Assembly: GCA_027314025.1 (NCBI GenBank)
Contig: DAHVCP010000046.1
Coordinates: 107,999 to 171,998 of the forward strand
Direction of reading: 5' to 3'
DNA length: 64,000 nt
Source: Acidobacteriota bacterium
GTDB lineage: Bacteria; Acidobacteriota; Terriglobia; Terriglobales; SCQP01
Part shown: piece after piece, positions 60,207-64,000 of the stretch
Position numbering within the stretch: position 1 is the stretch's first letter
Layout of the letters: the number at the start of each line of letters is the position of its first letter
The notes under the pieces: model-generated
The model's input: the letters and a program-made list of their open reading frames with translations, nothing else
Told to the model about the DNA's origin: nothing
Databases searched by the model: none
Translations under genes and position numbers: made by a program

Positions 60207-61696
60207 GCGCCGCCGCTCCCGCCGTCCATCGCTCCGCGCTGCCCGCCTCTACGGCTTTCCTCAGCGTGGCGGAACTCGGGGCCAAGCTCCGCCGCCGCGA
60301 GACGACCGCCGAGGCGCTGGCCGAATTTTATCTGGAACGGCTGCACCGCATCGGTCCCAAGCTCAATTTGGTGGTGACCGTCACCGATCAGCTGGCGTTG
60401 GAACAAGCCCGCGCCGCCGATGCCGATTTTCGCCGCGGCCATGTGCGCGGCCCGCTCCAGGGGATTCCCTGGGGCGCCAAGGATCTGCTCGATACGGCGG
60501 GCATTCGCACGACCTGGGGCTGCCCGGCTTATGCCGATCGCGTGCCCAAGGACAACGCCACCGTGGTCAACCGGCTGCACGCGGCGGGCGCGGTGCTGGT
60601 CGCCAAACTGGCGATGATCGAGCTGGCCGGGGCAGGGAACTACCAAAGCGCTGCGGCCGCCATCACCGGTCCCGCGCGGAACCCCTGGAACCCCAAACGC
60701 TGGACCGGAGGCAGCTCCAGCGGGCCGGGCGGGGCGGTCGCGGCCGGGTTGGTCGGCTTCGCCATCGGTTCGGAGACGTGGGGTTCGATCATTAATCCCA
60801 CCACCTACTGCGGCATCTCCGGCCTGCGGCCAACGTATGGCCGCGTCAGCCGCGCCGGCGCCATGGCGTTGAGTTGGACCATGGACAAACTGGGCCCGAT
60901 GGCGCGCCGCATGGATGATTTGCCGCTGATCTTGTCCGCGATTGCCGGCGCCGATTCCCGCGATCCCACCTGTTTGCACGCGACATTCGCCTATCCCGGC
61001 CGTCCCGCCAGTTTGCGCGGTTTCCGCTTGGGGTATTTTCCCGCCGACCGCTTGCCCAGCTACAGCCCGGTGAAGGAACCGTACAGTCGCGCCCTCGCGG
61101 TGCTGCATTCCCTGGGGGCGGAAATGATTCCCACCCACCTGCCGCAGTTTCCCTATGGGCTGGCGGCGGAGACGGTGTTGGACGTGGAAGGCGCCGCGGC
61201 ATTTGAAAACCTGATGGCCGGTCCCGATTTTCAAAAAGTTCCCGACGCCGGGCAGAAGATCGGGCTCTACGCCGGAGCGCAGGTGAAGGGGGTGGATTAC
61301 CTCCGCGCCTTCCGCATTCGCGGCCAGGCGCAGGCCGGCATGCTGGCCTATTTGCACGGCTTCGACGCCATCATCAACACCGGCGCCGGCGACATCGCGC
61401 CTTTGGCCGACGTGCCGTTCGCGGCCCAGGAGAAAGAGTACGAAGCGAAGCATCCGCATCGGCCCATCGCCGCGGCGCACGGCGCGGAAAAGAATTACGA
61501 GTTGAGCGGTGCGGGCAATTTGCTGGGATTGCCCGCCGCCGGCGTCTCCGTTGGCTTCAGCGCGCAGCATCACATGCCCGTGGGGCTGGAGATCATGGGG
61601 GCGCCCCTGGCCGAGGCCCGCGTGTTGCAGGTCGCCGCCGCCTATCAGGCGGCCACGCCCTGGCACCGCCAGCATCCCAACCTCGCTGACCTATGA
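60203..61696 (+). CDS. Amidase signature family enzyme
   Basis: This 497-residue amidase has the Ser-cisSer-Lys triad: Lys in GIPWGAKDLLDTAGI near 91, cis-Ser in RWTGGSSSGPGGAVAAG near 168-176 and nucleophile Ser in AIGSETWGSIINP near 188-195 (usual form GSDTGGSI; here Glu and Trp substitute). The GISGLRPTYGRVSRAGAM segment is conserved. It is not GatA, since there are no gatB/C genes and the C-terminus differs. The upstream gene encodes the Tat-type peptide; without it this protein has no signal, so it may be cytoplasmic. The substrate is unknown. Its stop overlaps the dehydratase start (ATGA, 61693). Confidence 0.88.
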   Translation: MSAAAPAVHRSALPASTAFLSVAELGAKLRRRETTAEALAEFYLERLHRIGPKLNLVVTVTDQLALEQARAADADFRRGHVRGPLQGIPWGAKDLLDTAGIRTTWGCPAYADRVPKDNATVVNRLHAAGAVLVAKLAMIELAGAGNYQSAAAAITGPARNPWNPKRWTGGSSSGPGGAVAAGLVGFAIGSETWGSIINPTTYCGISGLRPTYGRVSRAGAMALSWTMDKLGPMARRMDDLPLILSAIAGADSRDPTCLHATFAYPGRPASLRGFRLGYFPADRLPSYSPVKEPYSRALAVLHSLGAEMIPTHLPQFPYGLAAETVLDVEGAAAFENLMAGPDFQKVPDAGQKIGLYAGAQVKGVDYLRAFRIRGQAQAGMLAYLHGFDAIINTGAGDIAPLADVPFAAQEKEYEAKHPHRPIAAAHGAEKNYELSGAGNLLGLPAAGVSVGFSAQHHMPVGLEIMGAPLAEARVLQVAAAYQAATPWHRQHPNLADL

Positions 61697-62661
61697 GCGC
61701 CGTCGCCACCGCTGTCTCCGCCGCGGATGTCGCCGCCGCCGCCGGGCGCATCGCTGGCCGCGCGCACCGCACTCCGGTGCTCCGGTCGCGCTCGGTGGAT
61801 GCCGCCGCCGGCGCGGAAGTGTACCTCAAGGCGGAAAATTTGCAGCGGGGCGGGGCGTTCAAGTTTCGCGGCGCCATGAACCGCCTGTTGCTGCTCACCG
61901 AAGCCGAGCGAAGCCGCGGGGTGCTGGCCTACTCCAGCGGCAACCACGCGCAAGCCGTGGCGCTGGCGGCGCGGGAACTGGGCATCCAGGCGGACTTGGT
62001 GATGCCGGAGGATGCGCCGAAATCCAAGCTGGAGGCGGTGCGGGCCTTCGGCGGCGTCGTGCATCTGTATGATCGCGCCCGGCAAAAGCGCGAGGAATTG
62101 GCCGCGCAGTTGGTCAGCGAGCAGGGGCGGGTGTTGGTGCCGCCGTTTGATGATCCCGATATCATCGCCGGCCAAGGCACCGCCGCGCGGGAGTTGCTGG
62201 CCGATGTTCCCGATCTGGATGCCTTGGTCACGCCGGTGGGCGGCGGCGGCTTGATGTCCGGCTGCGCCCTGGCGGCGCACGCGCATAATCCCAAGATCAG
62301 CCTCTACGGCGTCGAGCCGGAAACCGCGGCGGACGTCAAACTGTCCCTGGAGCGCGGTCAGATCACCGCCATCCCTGACAACCCCACCATCGCCGACGGC
62401 CTGCGTACGGTGCAGCCCGGCGCACTGACCTTCCCCATTCTCCAGAGCCATCTGACCGCCGTGGTTACCGTCTCCGACGGCGAATTGATCACTGCGTTGC
62501 GGCTGCTGTTGCTGCGCGCCAAGACTTTGGTCGAACCCTCCGGCGCCGCCGGCCTAGCCGCCGTCCTGGCCCACCGCTTGCCGGCCCGGCATCGCAAAAT
62601 CGGCGTCGTCCTCAGCGGCGGCAACTGCGATGCCGAGGCTCTGGCGCGTTATCTCGCCTAG
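61693..62661 (+). CDS. Threonine/serine dehydratase (PLP fold type II)
   Basis: This 322-residue enzyme removes ammonia from threonine and/or serine. It has RAHRTPVLRSRSVD near 24, the PLP lysine in GGAFKFRGAMNRL near 54-66, AYSSGNHAQAVALAARELG near 77, VTPVGGGGLMSGCALAAH near 177 (phosphate-binding Gly loop) and VVLSGGNCDAEAL near 304. The short form without a regulatory ACT domain suggests the catabolic TdcB type or a serine racemase; the ilvA role is possible as ilvE is present at 48.5 kb. Coupled to the amidase, it may process an amino acid the amidase frees. Confidence 0.9.
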   Translation: MSAVATAVSAADVAAAAGRIAGRAHRTPVLRSRSVDAAAGAEVYLKAENLQRGGAFKFRGAMNRLLLLTEAERSRGVLAYSSGNHAQAVALAARELGIQADLVMPEDAPKSKLEAVRAFGGVVHLYDRARQKREELAAQLVSEQGRVLVPPFDDPDIIAGQGTAARELLADVPDLDALVTPVGGGGLMSGCALAAHAHNPKISLYGVEPETAADVKLSLERGQITAIPDNPTIADGLRTVQPGALTFPILQSHLTAVVTVSDGELITALRLLLLRAKTLVEPSGAAGLAAVLAHRLPARHRKIGVVLSGGNCDAEALARYLA

Positions 62662-62703
62662 AAATTCGCGACTACAAAGCGGCGCATACGGGCGCAGCCG
62701 GGT

Positions 62704-63789
62704 TCAACCCGGGCCGGTGCCCAGGATGCCGCCAGCGCCGCCGGAGGAGCCGCCCGGTCCCGTTCCGCCCGTCGCACCGCCCGTGGGTGTGCCGGTGGGA
62801 TTGCCAAAGGGATTGGAGCCGGTCCCGGTGCCTGGAGTACCGGTTTGACCCGGCAACCCGGTACCGGGCAACCCGGGTGCGTTCGGCGTCCCGCCGCCCA
62901 AGGAACGGTCGGCGGCGGGTTCATAAATAAACAGCCAGTGGTCTGGCCGGTCTTCGCCGTTGAACTCATGCACCGCCGGCGTGTTGCTGGGGATGGCGAC
63001 GCCGATGATCGGCCCGCCGCCGATGTTGCCGAACGAGCCGTTTTGCTTGCGCAGCCGGTACCCAGTGATCACCTCGATGCCGCGAATGGATCCACCTTGG
63101 ACCAGCGGCAAGCCGAAGTTCATGGCCGCGGGCGTAGGCGTCCCAGTGGTCGGTGCGGCGCCGGTGGGAGACCCGGTCGGCGCGGTCGCGCCGGCACCAG
63201 GCATCTGCGGCAAAATCCCGGACATTCCGCCGGCCAATCCGCCAGCGGCGCCCCCAGTTCCCGGCATGCCGGCCATTCCGAGCCCGCCTGTAGCGGCCCC
63301 GGGAGAGCCGAAACCTCCCGCTGCTCCCGGGGCGCCCGCCGTGCCCGGCGCCCCGGGCGCGTTGGAACCGCCCGTCGTGCCCAGCGGGCTGGCGGATTCC
63401 GCCGAAGAGGGTTGTCCCGGCACGCCCTTGACCTTCGGAGCAATCAAATCGCCGGGATGAATGAAGTACCATTTCCCGCTCTCGACCAGCGGATCCTTCC
63501 ACGCGCGGCGGAGATAATGGACGCCGTTGGTTTCCTTGAGCCGGGCGAGATTGGGCGGATAGGTGCCGAACTTCTGGTAATAGCGGCGGATGCCCATGAC
63601 GTACTGGCGGGCATAGTCAATTGCCGCTTGCTCGCGCTGCCGCTGGATGGCGGTGGTCCATCCCGGCGCCGCGACGGTCAGGCCGATGGCCAGCAGCGCC
63701 GCCATCAACAAAACGATGAGCAGGGCATAGCCGCCCTGCCGGCGTGGGCGCCGCCGGGCGCTTCTCCGTGGCTGCGCATCAACCGGCAT
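62704..63789 (-). CDS. Pseudopilin-like protein with collagen-like Gly-rich region
   Basis: This 361-residue protein has a basic start and a prepilin-like N-terminal helix (GGYALLIVLLMAALLAIGLT near 20-39), but with GGYAL in place of the usual G-FTLIE. A pilin-like helical region follows (QREQAAIDYARQYVMGIRRY, then KFGTYPPNLARLKET). Beyond residue 120 comes a Gly/Pro/Ala-rich stretch with many G-x-x triplets (GAPGTAGAPGAAGGFGSPG), a short globular segment (RGIEVITGYRLRKQNGSFGN) and a second Gly/Pro/Thr tail. It is probably a T2SS or type IV-like pseudopilin. ATG 63789 overlaps the upstream gene by 11 bases. Confidence 0.75.
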   Translation of the reverse strand: MPVDAQPRRSARRRPRRQGGYALLIVLLMAALLAIGLTVAAPGWTTAIQRQREQAAIDYARQYVMGIRRYYQKFGTYPPNLARLKETNGVHYLRRAWKDPLVESGKWYFIHPGDLIAPKVKGVPGQPSSAESASPLGTTGGSNAPGAPGTAGAPGAAGGFGSPGAATGGLGMAGMPGTGGAAGGLAGGMSGILPQMPGAGATAPTGSPTGAAPTTGTPTPAAMNFGLPLVQGGSIRGIEVITGYRLRKQNGSFGNIGGGPIIGVAIPSNTPAVHEFNGEDRPDHWLFIYEPAADRSLGGGTPNAPGLPGTGLPGQTGTPGTGTGSNPFGNPTGTPTGGATGGTGPGGSSGGAGGILGTGPG

Positions 63790-64000
63790 TGGGCGGAACC
63801 AGCAGAGGCAAAACCTCGGTTCGCTGCTCCTGAAGATCTTCAATCGCGACCGCCTTGGGGTCAATGCGAATCACCTTGTAACGATCCGCCACCACCTGTC
63901 CCTCGGTCGCGACGAAGATTTTGCGGTTCCAGCGCAAAAACACCCGCTTGGTTTGCCCGGGACGGGTGGCGTAGCCGTAGAAGCGCAGGGGAATGGGCGG
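63779..64000 (-). CDS. Partial T2SS/pilus-associated protein (GspC/PilP-like C-terminus)
   Basis: This is the last 73 residues of a minus-strand gene that continues beyond the window. The visible end reads FYGYATRPGQTKRVFLRWNR, then KIFVATEGQVVADRYKVIRI and DPKAVAIEDL. This is the beta-rich pattern typical of PilP/GspC homology regions, in which a small sandwich reports a value 'stored in the gene product' and carries a GxxxxGxxV-type turn. It overlaps the pseudopilin start by 11 bases, so both are in one operon. The N-terminus is off the window. Confidence 0.6.
   Translation of the reverse strand, partial: PPIPLRFYGYATRPGQTKRVFLRWNRKIFVATEGQVVADRYKVIRIDPKAVAIEDLQEQRTEVLPLLVPPNAG

Noticed and set aside
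60092..61675. 527-codon minus-strand frame
   Set aside because: It is antisense to the amidase; its translation is low-complexity and unlike any family.

Overview
The window is very GC-rich, gene-dense bacterial chromosome, with no phage module, plasmid module, CRISPR array, rRNA or tRNA that I can see. The best guess is Acidobacteriota. The decayed gene at 2095-3827 belongs to the long MacB/FtsX-type orphan permeases (ADOP family) typical of that phylum. The palindromic intergenic repeats, the T2SS-like pseudopilin and the small acidobacterial-style conserved hypotheticals fit. This is inference; no rRNA is present to confirm it.

Layout. 1-6.7 kb: repeat-rich start, anmK, a broken ADOP permease, a secreted GH63-type glycosidase and a second repeat block. 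6.7-13.4 kb: a large exported protein of unknown function, a GH15 glucoamylase, a TlpA-like lipoprotein and a glycosyltransferase. 13.5-19.1 kb: folE, purA and a molybdenum-cofactor operon (moeA, moaC, a pseudo-receiver protein, mog). 19.1-25.2 kb: an OLD-like ATPase divergent from glcD-glcE-glcF. 25.3-38.5 kb: an almost unbroken minus-strand block with a methyltransferase, an EAL protein, hrcA-grpE-dnaJ-rsmE plus small genes and an esterase, then DUF971, a methyltransferase, thiC, an F420-type oxidoreductase, ribF, an MBL hydrolase and DUF1844. A 56-residue plus-strand membrane protein sits inside it. 38.7-45.2 kb: GH57 glucanotransferase, HU, an exported hypothetical and galT-galK-larB. 45.2-50 kb: a single-ring Clp-like AAA+ ATPase with a 150-residue partner, a putative glycosidase, ilvE and a small membrane protein. 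50-64 kb: a processive GT2, maf, thiD, a nucleotidyltransferase, a secreted Ntn-hydrolase-like protein, a DUF4097 protein, a broken YihY gene, queF, ridA, rpmB, a zinc-ribbon protein, an amidase-dehydratase operon and the end of a type II secretion/pilus operon.

Themes. Alpha-glucan and galactose metabolism recur (GH15, GH57, GH63, galT/galK, a sugar nucleotidyltransferase). Cofactor synthesis is dense (Moco, thiamin, FAD, queuosine precursor, the LarB step of the nickel-pincer cofactor, folate entry). Many adjacent genes overlap by the ATGA/GTGA arrangement, which indicates translational coupling.

Most unusual observation. At least eleven genes have a TANNNT-type -10 hexamer 5-9 bases before the chosen start codon, with no Shine-Dalgarno sequence and no recognisable -35. 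This points to widespread leaderless transcription and helped decide several starts. The other leads are the Clp-like ATPase pair, the OLD-like ATPase, the pseudo-receiver in the Moco operon, the collagen-like pseudopilin, and a dispersed repeat carrying a conserved inverted repeat.
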